Assembly: GCF_012689525.1 (NCBI RefSeq)
Contig: NZ_CP051514.1
Coordinates: 620,001-684,000 of the forward strand
DNA from: Paraburkholderia aromaticivorans
GTDB lineage: Bacteria > Pseudomonadota > Gammaproteobacteria > Burkholderiales > Burkholderiaceae
Length of the DNA: 64,000 bases
Direction: 5' to 3'
Under the pieces are notes generated by a model. The model was given only the letters and a program-made list of their open reading frames with translations, was not told where the DNA came from and ran no database searches. Made by a program: the position numbers and the translations under genes. Within the stretch, counting starts at the first letter, position 1; each line of letters starts with the position of its first letter. Below are positions 16,898 to 25,663 of this stretch, in pieces.

Positions 16898-17141
16898 CGA
16901 GGCGGCCGATCAGCAAGGCGATCAGCACCAGTGCCGCGAGCGCGAGGCCGAACGCGAAGACCGGGTTCACCTGCCGCTCGACGAGGCTCACGTAGGTCAG
17001 CGCGCCAAACAGCACCATCGACCCCTGGGCGAAATTGAAGACGCCGGATGCCTTGTAGATCAGCACGAAGCCGATGGCGACCATCGAGTACATCACGCCC
17101 GCCAGCAAGCCGCCGACGAGTACTTCGAGAAAAAATCCCAT
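16898..17141 (-). pseudogene. livH: LivH-type ABC permease, N-terminal fragment
   Basis: ATG at 17141 starts a LivH-like permease (FLEVLVGGLLAGVMYSMVAIGF, then IYKASGVFNFAQGSMVLFGA). After about 81 residues the IS6 end replaces the remaining 200 or more. It follows livG with a 13-bp gap. Without LivH, and with no LivM, LivF or binding protein in view, the transporter cannot work from this locus. Confidence 0.85.
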
Positions 17142-17154
17142 GTTCTGTGGTCTC

Positions 17155-17949
17155 TCAATGACGGGTGCCGAGATAGGCGGCCAGCACATCCGGGTTGCTG
17201 CGTACGTCGGCGGGGGCGCCGTCGGCAATCTTCTTGCCGTAGTCCAGCACGACCACGTGATCGGACAGGTCCATGACTACGCCGATGTCGTGTTCGATGA
17301 GCACGACGGTCACGCCGAATTGCGTGTTGGCGTCGAGCACATAGCCGGCCATGGCGCGTTTTTCGTCGGCATTCATGCCGGCCATGGGCTCGTCGAGCAG
17401 CAACATACGCGGCTCGGCGGCGAGGGCACGGGCCAGTTCGACACGCTTTTGCACGCCGTACGGCAGCGTGCCGACGGTGGTGTGCCGGTAGCGTTGCAGA
17501 TCGAGCGCGTCGATCACGACTTCGGCGTACTGGAGCTGCGCGCGTTCATCGGCGCGCGCGCGGCCAATGTTCAAAGTCTGTTCGAGCCAGGTGCTGCGCC
17601 GGTGCAGATTGCGGCCGGTCAGCACGTTGTCCAGCACGCTCATACGGCGAAACAGCGCGATATTCTGAAATGTGCGCGCAATGCCGCTGTGCGCCGCGTG
17701 ATACGGATTCATGCGCCGATAGGCGCGGCCAGCGAAATGCACGCTGCCATGCTGCGGTTGATAGACCCCGTTGATGACGTTGAGCAACGAGCTTTTGCCC
17801 GCGCCGTTCGGGCCGATCAATGCGCAGATTTCACCGCTGCGCACGGCGAAGCTGATATCGGTGATCGCGTTCACGCCTTTGAACGACAGCGAGATGCGAT
17901 CGAGCGACAACAGTGCGTTGGAAGACGAAGTCATGGAAAGTTGAGTCAT
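17155..17949 (-). CDS. livG: Branched-chain-type ABC transporter ATPase (LivG-like)
   Basis: 264 residues. Walker A GPNGAGKS lies near residue 44, the LivG-type signature region is LPYGVQKRVELARAL, Walker B is MLLLDEPMAGM, and the switch His is in VLIEHDIGVVMDL. It is three bases from the AMP-binding gene upstream and 13 from livH downstream, within the sulfone operon. In this setting the substrate is more likely an organosulfur or carboxylate compound than an amino acid; that is inference. Confidence 0.88.
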   Translation of the reverse strand: MTQLSMTSSSNALLSLDRISLSFKGVNAITDISFAVRSGEICALIGPNGAGKSSLLNVINGVYQPQHGSVHFAGRAYRRMNPYHAAHSGIARTFQNIALFRRMSVLDNVLTGRNLHRRSTWLEQTLNIGRARADERAQLQYAEVVIDALDLQRYRHTTVGTLPYGVQKRVELARALAAEPRMLLLDEPMAGMNADEKRAMAGYVLDANTQFGVTVVLIEHDIGVVMDLSDHVVVLDYGKKIADGAPADVRSNPDVLAAYLGTRH

Positions 17950-17952
17950 GCA

Positions 17953-19101
17953 TCAATACGCCGGTTGTTCCGCCGCGCCGTCCGCGCCATGACGCTCACG
18001 CGTTGCAGCTTCGCGCGGGTGCTCGACGCGCCGCCACTCGCCGGTATCGGGCCAGGCGCGCACGTCCACACGCAACGCGCTGAATAGCGATGCGGTCGTC
18101 TCGTCGAGCGGCGGCCCGATGACGAGCGCCGCATGGGTGCGCGAAAAGCCGATCACCTCGCGCAACGGGCGGGTGATGAGCCACCAGGTCAAGGTGCGAG
18201 CGAGCGGGCCGCCCTGTCTGCGTCGCGCCCGGCTGATCAGGCGGCGGCGCCATGAGCGCATGCCCGGCAAGCGCTCATCGACGAGCTGGGCCACCCGCGC
18301 GTAGGTTTCGCGCGTGCCGGCCACCAGCGTCGGCGCGAGTTCGCGGCGATCGTTGTCGCGTGTCGCCAGCGACTCCGGAAAATTCAGGCGGAATCCGCTC
18401 ACTACCCAGGGCGCGATCAGGTAGCGCGCCTGTGAGGCCGCCGCAAAGGCGCGCGCGGCGAACGCCTCGTCGAGCGCGGTCAGCTTCTCCTTGCCGATGA
18501 GTTGCTCTGCTTCGCGTATCAGCGTCGCATGGGAGAAACGTTGCGCAACGAGCTGTCCGTCCGCATCCAGACGCACGAAGGCGAAGGCGTCGTCGTGAGG
18601 ACGCGCGCTCGAGGTGAAGCGGCCTTCGTGCAGGATCGACAGTGCGCGATAGTCAGTGACAGCAGGATGCGGATGAGGCGACAGGTTGCGCGGGTTGGCG
18701 TCGATCACGCGCAATCCGTCATGCGCGAGCAGACGGTCCAACTGGCTGTCGTCTGCGGCGAACACGAAGCGTGGCGCGAGCTGCGTGAGCGCCGCGCGCA
18801 ACGTGCCGTCGGCGATTTGCGGATCGAGCGGGATGGCCACGCCACCGTTCCACTGAGCCGCGAGCGACAATAGCAGCGCCTCTTCACGCGGAGGACTGAC
18901 CAGCAGCACGGCGTCGCCCGCGGTAAAACCGCGTTGCGCGAGACCGGCGGCCAGTCGCTCGACCGCCGTGGCCACGTCCTGCCACGGCAACGCGTGCCAT
19001 GCGCCTAGCCGCTTGTGGCGCAACGCGATGGCATGCGGCCGGCGCTGCGCCTGATGGCGCAGCCACTCCGGCAGCGTCGGCGGCTGTGCGTGCGCCGTCA
19101 T
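17953..19101 (-). CDS. AMP-binding (acyl-CoA synthetase-like) protein, compact form
   Basis: ATG at 19101 gives 382 residues, well short of the usual 500-550 for acyl-CoA synthetases. The N-terminal half is recognisable (WLRHQAQRRPHAIALRHKRLG, then GDAVLLVSPPREEALLLSLAAQWNGGVAIPL). The normal P-loop and adenylation motifs (YTSGTT, GE, TGD) are not obvious, so catalysis is doubtful. It overlaps the sfnG stop by one base and sits between sfnG and livG. Similar degenerate AMP-binding proteins occur beside Liv-type transporters, where the role is unknown. An ordinary synthetase is unlikely. Confidence 0.7.
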   Translation of the reverse strand: MTAHAQPPTLPEWLRHQAQRRPHAIALRHKRLGAWHALPWQDVATAVERLAAGLAQRGFTAGDAVLLVSPPREEALLLSLAAQWNGGVAIPLDPQIADGTLRAALTQLAPRFVFAADDSQLDRLLAHDGLRVIDANPRNLSPHPHPAVTDYRALSILHEGRFTSSARPHDDAFAFVRLDADGQLVAQRFSHATLIREAEQLIGKEKLTALDEAFAARAFAAASQARYLIAPWVVSGFRLNFPESLATRDNDRRELAPTLVAGTRETYARVAQLVDERLPGMRSWRRRLISRARRRQGGPLARTLTWWLITRPLREVIGFSRTHAALVIGPPLDETTASLFSALRVDVRAWPDTGEWRRVEHPREAATRERHGADGAAEQPAY

Positions 19102-20204
19102 CAGGCAGCCTTTGCCTGCTGCTTGCGTTCGAGCTCGCGCACCAACGGCAAGACGCGCTTGCCGAAGTACTCCACCTCTTCGATGAAATGGAGGAAGCCG
19201 GCCAGCACGAGATCCACGCCCACTGACTTCAATTCGACAATGCGCTCGGCAATCTGTTGCGGCGTGCCGATAAGGTTGGTGCGGAAACCGTCGTTGTATT
19301 GCACGAGGTCTTCGAAACTCGACTTGGCCCAATTGCCTTCGCCTTCGGGCGAAGCCTTGCCGGCCTGCTTCACCGCGTCGCCGAACGCATGCACGGCTTC
19401 GACGTGCGCATGTTTGATGATGTCCGCCAGTACGGCCTTGGCTTCTTCTTCGGTATCGCGCGCGATCACGAAGGCGTTCACGCCGATGCGCACCTTGTGG
19501 TTGTTTCTGGCTGCCTTGGCCTGGATGTCGTCGATCTGCGCTTTGAGGTTCTCCGACGTATTGCCGTTGGTGAAGTACCAGTCGGACACGCTGGCGGCGT
19601 TGTCGCGAGCGGCGCGTGAACTGCCGCCCTGGAAGATCTCGGGATGAGGTTTCTGAACCGGCTTCGGACTCAGCGTGTAATTGTTGAAGCGGTAGAAGTC
19701 GCCCTTGAAGGTGAAGTTGTCCTGCGTCCAGATGCCTTTGAGCGCCTGAATGAATTCGTTTGAACGCCGATAGCGTTCGTCATGTTCGAGCCATGGCTCG
19801 CCGATCGCCGTGAACTCGCCTTTGAACCAGCCGCTCACCACGTTGATCGCGATACGGCCGTTCGAAATATGGTCGATCGTGGCCAGTTGTTTGGCAACGA
19901 CTGCGGGATTCCACGGGCCGGGCAGAATCGCGGCGAGCACCTTAAGTTTGGTGGTGGCGTGCAGCAGCGCCTGACTGAACGAAACCGACTCGTGCTGATA
20001 TTCGGCGCCGTACCCGGCGGTGAAACGAATCTGGCTCAACGCGTAGTCGAAACCCGCCTGCTCCGCGGTTTGCGCGAGCTTCTGGTTGTACTCGAGACTC
20101 CAGTCGGTGCGTTGTTCGATCGTGCTGACAACCAGGCCGCCGCTGACGTTGGGCACCCAGTAGGCGAACTTGACGTCGTCGTCGTGAGAAGGGTTCTGGC
20201 TCAT
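19101..20204 (-). CDS. sfnG: FMNH2-dependent dimethyl sulfone monooxygenase (SfnG)
   Basis: ATG at 20204 gives 367 residues of the bacterial luciferase-like flavin monooxygenase family. SfnG/SsuD-type signatures are FAYWVPNVSGGLVVS, HISNGRIAINVVSGWFKGEF and KPHPEIFQGGSSRAARD. SfnG oxidises dimethyl sulfone to methanesulfinate with FMNH2 from a partner reductase, during sulfur starvation. The reductase gene lies 28 bp upstream in the same operon and a sigma-54 promoter precedes both. The identity is secure; the close alternative is an SsuD-like sulfonate oxygenase. Confidence 0.9.
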   Translation of the reverse strand: MSQNPSHDDDVKFAYWVPNVSGGLVVSTIEQRTDWSLEYNQKLAQTAEQAGFDYALSQIRFTAGYGAEYQHESVSFSQALLHATTKLKVLAAILPGPWNPAVVAKQLATIDHISNGRIAINVVSGWFKGEFTAIGEPWLEHDERYRRSNEFIQALKGIWTQDNFTFKGDFYRFNNYTLSPKPVQKPHPEIFQGGSSRAARDNAASVSDWYFTNGNTSENLKAQIDDIQAKAARNNHKVRIGVNAFVIARDTEEEAKAVLADIIKHAHVEAVHAFGDAVKQAGKASPEGEGNWAKSSFEDLVQYNDGFRTNLIGTPQQIAERIVELKSVGVDLVLAGFLHFIEEVEYFGKRVLPLVRELERKQQAKAA

Positions 20205-20232
20205 GGTGTTCCTGATGGTTGAGTGAAGGGGC

Positions 20233-20814
20233 TTAGGCAGCCAGTGTCGCGGCTTGCGCAAACGAATCGGGGAGGCGGCCCGCATGCAGCCAGGGCAGCG
20301 CGCGCGTCACCGCCAGCGCAATGCGCTCTTCCAGTGCCGGGCTTGAAATGGCATAGCCGTTGAAGTCCGCCTCGGACGCGTACACGCCGACCGGCAGCGT
20401 GCGCGCCTGAAAAAAGCTGAACAGCGGACGCAACTGATGATCGATGACGAGCGCGTGACGATCACTGCCGCCGGTCGCGGCGAGCAGAACCGGCACATCG
20501 AAGAGCGCCTCGTGATGCACGAGATCGAACAGATGCTTGAAGAGTCCCGTGTACGACGCACGGTAGACCGGGCTTCCCACCACCAGCAGGTCGGCCGATT
20601 CAATGGCCTTGATATGCGTCTCCACGTCGGCAGGCACCTGCGCGCGATGAACCGCGCCGGCGAGACTCGGGGCGATCTGGCCGAGGTCGACGAGATGCGT
20701 GTCGACCGGCACTGCGTTGCCGAGTGCGGCGAGCACACGTTCGACCACGACGAGGGTGCGTGACGGCCGTTGTAATCCACCGGACACGGCGACCACTTTC
20801 AATCTGTTGCTCAT
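20233..20814 (-). CDS. msuE: NADH-dependent FMN reductase (MsuE/SfnF type)
   Basis: ATG at 20814 gives 193 residues. The flavodoxin-like phosphate loop is SGGLQRPSRT and the family segment is LLVVGSPVYRASYTGLFKHLFDL near residue 75. It supplies FMNH2 to SfnG and related monooxygenases. It is first in the operon, 53 bp after a sigma-54-type promoter. A much longer reading of this frame from 21771 runs antisense through sfnR and is not real. Confidence 0.9.
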   Translation of the reverse strand: MSNRLKVVAVSGGLQRPSRTLVVVERVLAALGNAVPVDTHLVDLGQIAPSLAGAVHRAQVPADVETHIKAIESADLLVVGSPVYRASYTGLFKHLFDLVHHEALFDVPVLLAATGGSDRHALVIDHQLRPLFSFFQARTLPVGVYASEADFNGYAISSPALEERIALAVTRALPWLHAGRLPDSFAQAATLAA

Positions 20815-20866
20815 GCGAACAATCCTTTCAATCGGGAAACTAATTAATCTGGACTGCAACCTATTT

Positions 20867-20882
20867 AGCGAATACCGTGCCA
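20867..20882 (-). promoter_or_regulatory. Sigma-54 (-24/-12) promoter of the msuE-sfnG operon
   Basis: On the minus strand TGGCACGGTATTCGCT has GG and GC elements with exactly 10 bases between them, matching the sigma-54 pattern. It lies 53 bp upstream of msuE. The adjacent sfnR remnant encodes the matching class of activator. Confidence 0.75.
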
Positions 20883-21165
20883 TCGCTTTTGCGCAGACAG
20901 ACCATGCCCGCGGCGCATCTGCCGATCTGCCTCGATCAGTACGCTGAGCCAAAGGGCATAACCGTTTGAGTCTGCTTTGAGTCTGTTTCCCGCCCGCATA
21001 TCGCGGTGGCATGGAACGATTGCAGGCTGACGTATGAAGCTGGTGAAGCAGGATGGTCTCGCCGCTGCTGCTGGAGCAGCAGCGGCGAGTGGGAAGGGAC
21101 GCCTTCAGTCTTTCAGTCATCGACTGGTCTGCCGCCTGAGAGACGTCGGGTGGCGGGATTGCTGA

Positions 21166-22089
21166 CGTAGAAACTGCATCGATAACGACGCTGGCAAGGA
21201 GTTGGTCGCGCGTCATGTGCACAACCTGAGCGCCCGCAAGGACGGCCCGTTTATCGCGGTCAATTGCGGCGCGTTTTCCGAGTCGCTGGTGGAGAGGGAA
21301 TTGTTCGGCCACGAGAAGGGCGCGTTTACCGGTGCGTTCTGCGCGAAACCCGGCTGGTTCGAAGCGGCTAATGGCGGGACGCTGTTTCTCGATGAAATCG
21401 GTGACCTGCCGCTGCCGATGCAGGTCAAGCTGTTGCGCGTGCTGCAGGAACGCGAGATCGTGCGGCTCGGTTCGCGCCGGAGCATTCCGATCGATGTGCG
21501 CGTGCTGGCCGCCACCAACGTGCATCTGCAGGACGCCGTGGCGGCGGGGCATTTCCGCGAGGATCTGTTTTACCGGCTGAATGTCGTGCATCTGGCCGTG
21601 CCGACGTTGCGCGACCGGCCCGGCGATATCTTGCCGCTGGCCCGATACTTCATTGAAGAATATCGGAACCGGCTGGGATATGGTGCCGTCGATATTGACC
21701 CGCACGCGGAGCGCAAGCTGCTGGAACATGGTTGGCCGGGCAATATTCGCGAACTTGAAAACGTTATCCATTACGCGCTACTTGTGTGCCGCGGTGATTC
21801 ACTGGGCGAGGGCGATCTGCAGATGTCGTCGTTCGGGATAGCTGGGGCGCGGCGAGCGGCCAACGAACCGGCGGCGACGACATCGCTTGGAGAGCTGGAG
21901 GCGGCGTTGCGTCATCTGTTCGATAACGCGGAAGGCAACCTGTTCGAACAGATTGAAGACACCGTCATGCGCGTGGCGTTCGACTTCTGCTACCGGAACC
22001 AGATTCAGGCCGCGAGGCTGCTCGGCATTAGCCGCAATGTATTGCGGGCGCGCCTGATTCGCGCAAAGCAGATTTCGGCGCAGAAGTAG
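21166..22089 (+). pseudogene. sfnR: SfnR-like sigma-54-dependent activator, 5' truncated
   Basis: The frame is open from 21166 to 22089. It keeps most of the AAA+ domain: GAFTGAF loop, Walker [14 protein letters not shown], sensor regions, [11 protein letters not shown] and the C-terminal Fis-type HTH ([16 protein letters not shown]). The Walker A motif is ruined: where GETGTGKE is expected the frame reads IDNDAGKE, and a TGA sits at 21163-21165. About 40 N-terminal residues are gone. It lies divergently from the operon it should activate, so the operon now needs another activator. Confidence 0.75.
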
Positions 22090-22181
22090 CTCACGCGTGG
22101 AGTCGTCGAGGCAGTTTATTGCGTGTGTTCTCGGAGATCGGAGCGGATCGGCCGCGAGACCAGTCCGCTCGATGTCGCGCC

Positions 22182-23426
22182 CTATGCCGCCGTTGTGCTA
22201 TTGCCGATCTGCCAGACAAAGGGCGGCTCGTTGCCGTTGATTTCCCAGTCGCCGACGATCCGTTCCTTGTAAATGAGCGGATTGTGCGATGCCGCCGTGC
22301 GAGCGTTGCGCCAGTGACGGTCCAATAGTTTGTTTTCGCTCGTACCCGACGCGCCGAGCGCGTTGAACAGGTCGGTGGTCGCCTGGAGAATCAGACCCGC
22401 CACGGCCACCTGCGCTTTGGCTGATTCAATTTCGGCGGCTACGTTTGCAGCCAGTTCGGCATTGCGATCAGTGCCGAAGCGTGTTTCGTACGCTCTTTGC
22501 GACGGTTCGGCCGCACGCACGGCCGCAGCCTCAGCGGCATACACGCGCGCCGCGATTTGTCCCACCACCTGCTGCACCTGAGCATCTTCGCTGACGCGCG
22601 GCGCGTTGCCATGGCTGTAAACACGGGTACGTTTGCGCACCTCATGCGAGATGTCGCGCAATGCCGCGCGGCCCGTCCCCGCAATCACCGCGATCAGCAC
22701 GAGCTGATAGAACGCGGTCTGATATTTGAAGCGCGTGGAGAAGTCGATGATGTTCTCTTCGTCGACAATCGCGTTTTCGAATACCGAGGTTCCGCTTCCA
22801 GTAGTGCGTTGGCCGAAGCCGTCCCAGTCGTCGCTTTGCGTGACGCCTGACTGACGTGTATTCACCGCGGCGATGACGTCGCCGCCGTTGTCGTCACGCT
22901 GCGCGTAGACGTCGATCCAGTCGGCGAAGATGCTGCCGGTGCTGTAGTACTTGGTGCCGTTGACAACCCATTGGTCGCCGTCGCGCGACACGCGTGTGAT
23001 CACATCGCCTATCTTGACTGCGCCGACTTCGGTCCAGGCATTGCCGACGATTTCACCGTCCACGAAGCGTTGAAGCCATTTCTCCCTGGCAGCGCCGGGA
23101 GCGGCGTTGATCCTGTCCTCGACGAAAGCGAAGTGGCCACGCAATGCTTGCGGCAAGCTCGAGTCGGCCTCGGCCAGTTCGATCAGGAGTTGCACGAGCT
23201 GCGGTAGCGACGCGCCGGCGCCACCATACTCGACCGGCACTCGGACGGCGCCGAATCCGGCTTCCTTCAGCCAGATGATCTGCTCATAAGGCAGCGCTCG
23301 TGTGCGTTCGCGTTCGAGCGCGCCTTGCGCGATCCGCTCGAAGATCGGCCTGAACGTGGCGGCCAGTTGTTCGTAGTCGGCGCCGGATGAAAGCGGCGAT
23401 TTTTCCAGTTCGATTTGTGATGTCAT
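22182..23426 (-). CDS. SfnB-like acyl-CoA dehydrogenase-fold flavoprotein
   Basis: ATG at 23426 gives 414 residues. The acyl-CoA dehydrogenase fold is clear: N-terminal helices with GFGAVRVPVEYGGAG, a beta domain with GNAWTEVGAVKIGD and VVNGTKYYSTGSIFADW, and helical C-terminal parts ending in HNPLIYKERIVGDWEINGNEPP. It belongs with SfnB/DszC-type flavin monooxygenases used in sulfur scavenging rather than with beta-oxidation enzymes. It lies beside sfnR and the sfnG operon. The substrate is uncertain; FMNH2 could come from the MsuE nearby. Confidence 0.82.
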   Translation of the reverse strand: MTSQIELEKSPLSSGADYEQLAATFRPIFERIAQGALERERTRALPYEQIIWLKEAGFGAVRVPVEYGGAGASLPQLVQLLIELAEADSSLPQALRGHFAFVEDRINAAPGAAREKWLQRFVDGEIVGNAWTEVGAVKIGDVITRVSRDGDQWVVNGTKYYSTGSIFADWIDVYAQRDDNGGDVIAAVNTRQSGVTQSDDWDGFGQRTTGSGTSVFENAIVDEENIIDFSTRFKYQTAFYQLVLIAVIAGTGRAALRDISHEVRKRTRVYSHGNAPRVSEDAQVQQVVGQIAARVYAAEAAAVRAAEPSQRAYETRFGTDRNAELAANVAAEIESAKAQVAVAGLILQATTDLFNALGASGTSENKLLDRHWRNARTAASHNPLIYKERIVGDWEINGNEPPFVWQIGNSTTAA

Positions 23427-23789
23427 GCGCCTGCTCAAAGTCAAGGTGTGGAGTGGGGCGGAGCGATGGGGCTCTCGTCGTCGGAAGTAGACAGCACAAG
23501 GTGTGCCATCGTGCTTACCTTCTCTGGACCTCGACAAATGGGCATGGCAAGGATTCCTTTCTGCTGGGGCTGAAGCAGTGTGCTGATGAGGTGCTGGTCC
23601 GGGAGCAGTAGAAAGTTTTGCGGGCTATCGGCCGCTTACTCCAAACGCATGGACGCCAACATGACGGGGCGTTCGGATTACCCAAACACGGCTGGAGCCG
23701 ACGAATTTCCTGTCTGCGGAATGTGACGGAGAACATAGCCTTTGCCGTATAGCACGCAGCAGTAACTGTGGCATGTAGGTTTCCATGTC
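23427..23789. other. Intergenic stretch, no gene seen
   Basis: It holds the 5' flank of the SfnB-like gene. No frame shows consistent coding character, and no clear promoter box or repeat is visible. Confidence 0.4.
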
Positions 23790-24154
23790 GTGAGCGTGCA
23801 TCGGACGCACCGCACAAATCGATATATTTTGCTCTGGCGACCGGACGACAAAGGATACGTGTTCCGTACATCGAGCGCCGGCCGCTTTCCTGAGATGCAG
23901 GTTCGCGTGCATCTCTGCGACTTCAATATCGGCTGCGCAAACATCGCTGTTCAGGTCGAGGCAGTCGGCCCGCTGACCTTCATGACTACGTTGCGGGATC
24001 AGTTGGACGGTGACGATGGCCGGCGCTCCTTGTTCGTCGGCCCAACTGGAAGGTCCTGCTGGGCAACTTCATCGCGACGCCCCGTATGAGCCGCACTCAG
24101 CTTGTAAGGGTGCGAAGGGCCATTCCGAGCATGAATGATGGTGTTGCATGGTGA
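23790..24154 (+). pseudogene. Small hypothetical protein, frameshifted
   Basis: A GTG-initiated frame gives RYILLWRPDDKGYVFRTSSA, then VRVHLCDFNIGCANIAVQVEAV. After about 24010 the protein-like reading switches frame to LLVRRPNWKVLLGNFIATPR and ends at 24154. The two halves look like one protein of about 120 residues with a single-base shift. The family is not identified. It is isolated between the sulfone genes and the toxin-antitoxin pair. Confidence 0.4.
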
Positions 24155-24414
24155 GTTCGACGACTGGGGCTGGTACTTGACCGGGCGCACCAGAACTTGA
24201 TGCAACGACGAACGCTATGCCGGGCTAATCGTGCGATTCGTGCGAAATCTGGCGGTGGCCGCACGCAGAGCCGCTCGCAGCAAGGCTTTGCGACGCACTG
24301 CTTTCGCGCAATCGACGCCCACAATTCGTCGATCGATAAGGATTTCCAGAAACAAACCGCCAGAAATGCACGAAAAGTACGTCGACCCCGGGAAGACGCA
24401 CGCCTTCAGACGAT

Positions 24415-24453
24415 TCGTCACCGTGGGTTTATTGTTTTATAATAGAAGCTATT
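24415..24453 (+). promoter_or_regulatory. Promoter with overlapping dyad for the toxin-antitoxin operon
   Basis: A perfect TATAAT (24438-24443) has a weak -35 (TCGTCA) at 17-bp spacing. AATAG-AAG-CTATT (24441-24453) overlaps the -10 and would suit binding by the ribbon-helix-helix antitoxin, giving autorepression. Confidence 0.55.
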
Positions 24454-24476
24454 GGAAACTCATAATCTGGCTTGCA

Positions 24477-24752
24477 ATGACCGCAATAGCGACAACCCGG
24501 ACCCTGACTGCGCAGGTACCCGTGGCGTTGGCCGAGGAGGTTGACGCCCTGGCCGAGCAGATCGAACGCCCGAAGCAATGGATCATCAAGAAAGCCTTGA
24601 TCGCGTACCTGGCGCGTGAAAAGGAAAAGCGACGTCTGATCCAGGAGGGCTTGGACGACGTTGACGCAGGCCGTGTGGTTTCGATGGAGCAAGCCGAAGA
24701 GTGGGCGGATAGCCTCGGAACGCAAAACGAACGGCCCGTGCCGCGTGCATGA
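24477..24752 (+). CDS. CopG/ParD-type ribbon-helix-helix antitoxin
   Basis: ATG at 24477 gives 91 residues. The N-terminal strand (TRTLTAQVPVALAEEVDALAE) and the two helices (RPKQWIIKKALIAYLARE) form a ribbon-helix-helix DNA-binding domain. The acidic C-terminal helix (IQEGLDDVDAGRVVSMEQAEEW) should wrap the toxin. The stop overlaps the toxin start by ATGA. It is expected to neutralise the partner and repress the operon. Confidence 0.87.
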   Translation: MTAIATTRTLTAQVPVALAEEVDALAEQIERPKQWIIKKALIAYLAREKEKRRLIQEGLDDVDAGRVVSMEQAEEWADSLGTQNERPVPRA

Positions 24753-25072
24753 CCGTGCCCGTTGAACTGACCAGCAAGGCCATGTCCGACCTCGCTCAAA
24801 TCGCTGACCACGTCAAGCTTTACAACGACGTCACAGTGGCGCGAAAGGTAGTTAAGGCACTGTTGGCCGAAGCGAAGAAGCTGGGCGAGGACCACCACCA
24901 CCGGCTCGGGGAAGAACTGGACGGATACGACGGCCCGCCGCCCCGCGAGGTTCACAAGTGGGTGTGCCTGGGCGGGCGATACGAAATCCATCTCGAAATC
25001 AAACCCGCATACGCCGACCCTCCCAGCACAATCTTCGTGCTCCGGGTATGGGACACAAGGCAGGACCGCTGA
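24749..25072 (+). CDS. RelE/ParE-superfamily toxin
   Basis: 107 residues starting within the antitoxin stop. The N-terminus VELTSKAMSDLAQIADHV matches the ParE helical hairpin and the C-terminal strands end IFVLRVWDTRQDR. ParE toxins inhibit gyrase, while RelE relatives cleave mRNA on ribosomes. The helix-rich start and ParD-like partner favour ParE. An insert around residues 50-75 (HHHRLGEELDGYDGPPPREVHKWVCL) is longer than usual. Confidence 0.83.
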   Translation: MTVPVELTSKAMSDLAQIADHVKLYNDVTVARKVVKALLAEAKKLGEDHHHRLGEELDGYDGPPPREVHKWVCLGGRYEIHLEIKPAYADPPSTIFVLRVWDTRQDR

Positions 25073-25288
25073 CCATCGGGCATGACAAAGCGGGGCATTA
25101 GCCCGCCTGCGCGGGGTGTGACCGGGGCAAGTAGCCTTGCACCCGCGCATGTGCACGTAGCCATACTTCGCACATATCAGGGAGGATCCGGGCCCGAGAC
25201 GATGCCAGTGAATGGCCTGGGACCCGTAAGATCAGCGCTGGTGAACATGCCGACACTTGCGGTGTGTGGTTCATCGGGGTTCCAAAGA

Positions 25289-25317
25289 AAACGCCCGCGC
25301 TATTCACGCAGGCGTTT
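25289..25317 (-). terminator. Hairpin resembling a terminator
   Basis: AAACGCCCGCG and CGCAGGCGTTT pair with one mismatch. The T-rich flank is on the minus strand (GGCGTTTTCTTT), so termination is more likely leftward. It may be bidirectional and help insulate the toxin-antitoxin operon. Confidence 0.5.
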
Positions 25318-25461
25318 CCGTGGCCCCGCTACCGCGCCCCAATGAACGATTTCTCGTCCGCTACTGCTTCAGGGGCCGGCTTCCGCGCGGCTCCCTTCCA
25401 GTATAGGACGTGCAGCGGGAGATCCAAGTCGGCGAAACTGGCGTTCAGATGGCACAGAAGG

Positions 25462-25493
25462 GAAAGCCTGTTTCGCGAATGAAACAGGCTTTC
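25462..25493. repeat. Perfect 13-bp hairpin upstream of the recombinase module
   Basis: GAAAGCCTGTTTC (25462-25474) and GAAACAGGCTTTC (25481-25493) are perfect inverted copies around a 6-base loop. No T-run follows on the plus strand. It lies about 110 bp before the left att-like site. Confidence 0.6.
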
Positions 25494-25604
25494 ACGAAAA
25501 ACCGCTCCGTTCCGCAGCCGTCGGTTTGCAGGACCGCCACGTCGTTTCCCGCGTCGATATTTGACATAAGATAAATTATCAACCTATGTGGTCAGTTTGA
25601 AAGT

Positions 25605-25622
25605 GTTGCATGGAAGCGCAAC
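25605..25622. repeat. Left att-like 18-bp site of the recombinase module
   Basis: GTTGCATGGAAGCGCAAC has GTTGC/GCAAC arms around an 8-base centre, the form of a tyrosine-recombinase core site. A second 18-bp copy at 31909-31926 matches 15 of 18 bases in direct orientation. The recombinase genes lie exactly between the two. Confidence 0.5.
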
Positions 25623-25663
25623 GAGTCAGCAATCTGACACACGGTGAATGGTAGATTTGGCCG

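Noticed and set aside
20233..21771. A 512-codon minus-strand frame spanning msuE and the antisense of sfnR
   Set aside because: Only the part from 20814 down is a real gene (MsuE). The upstream part is the complement of the AAA+ domain and of non-coding DNA, with no ribosome site.
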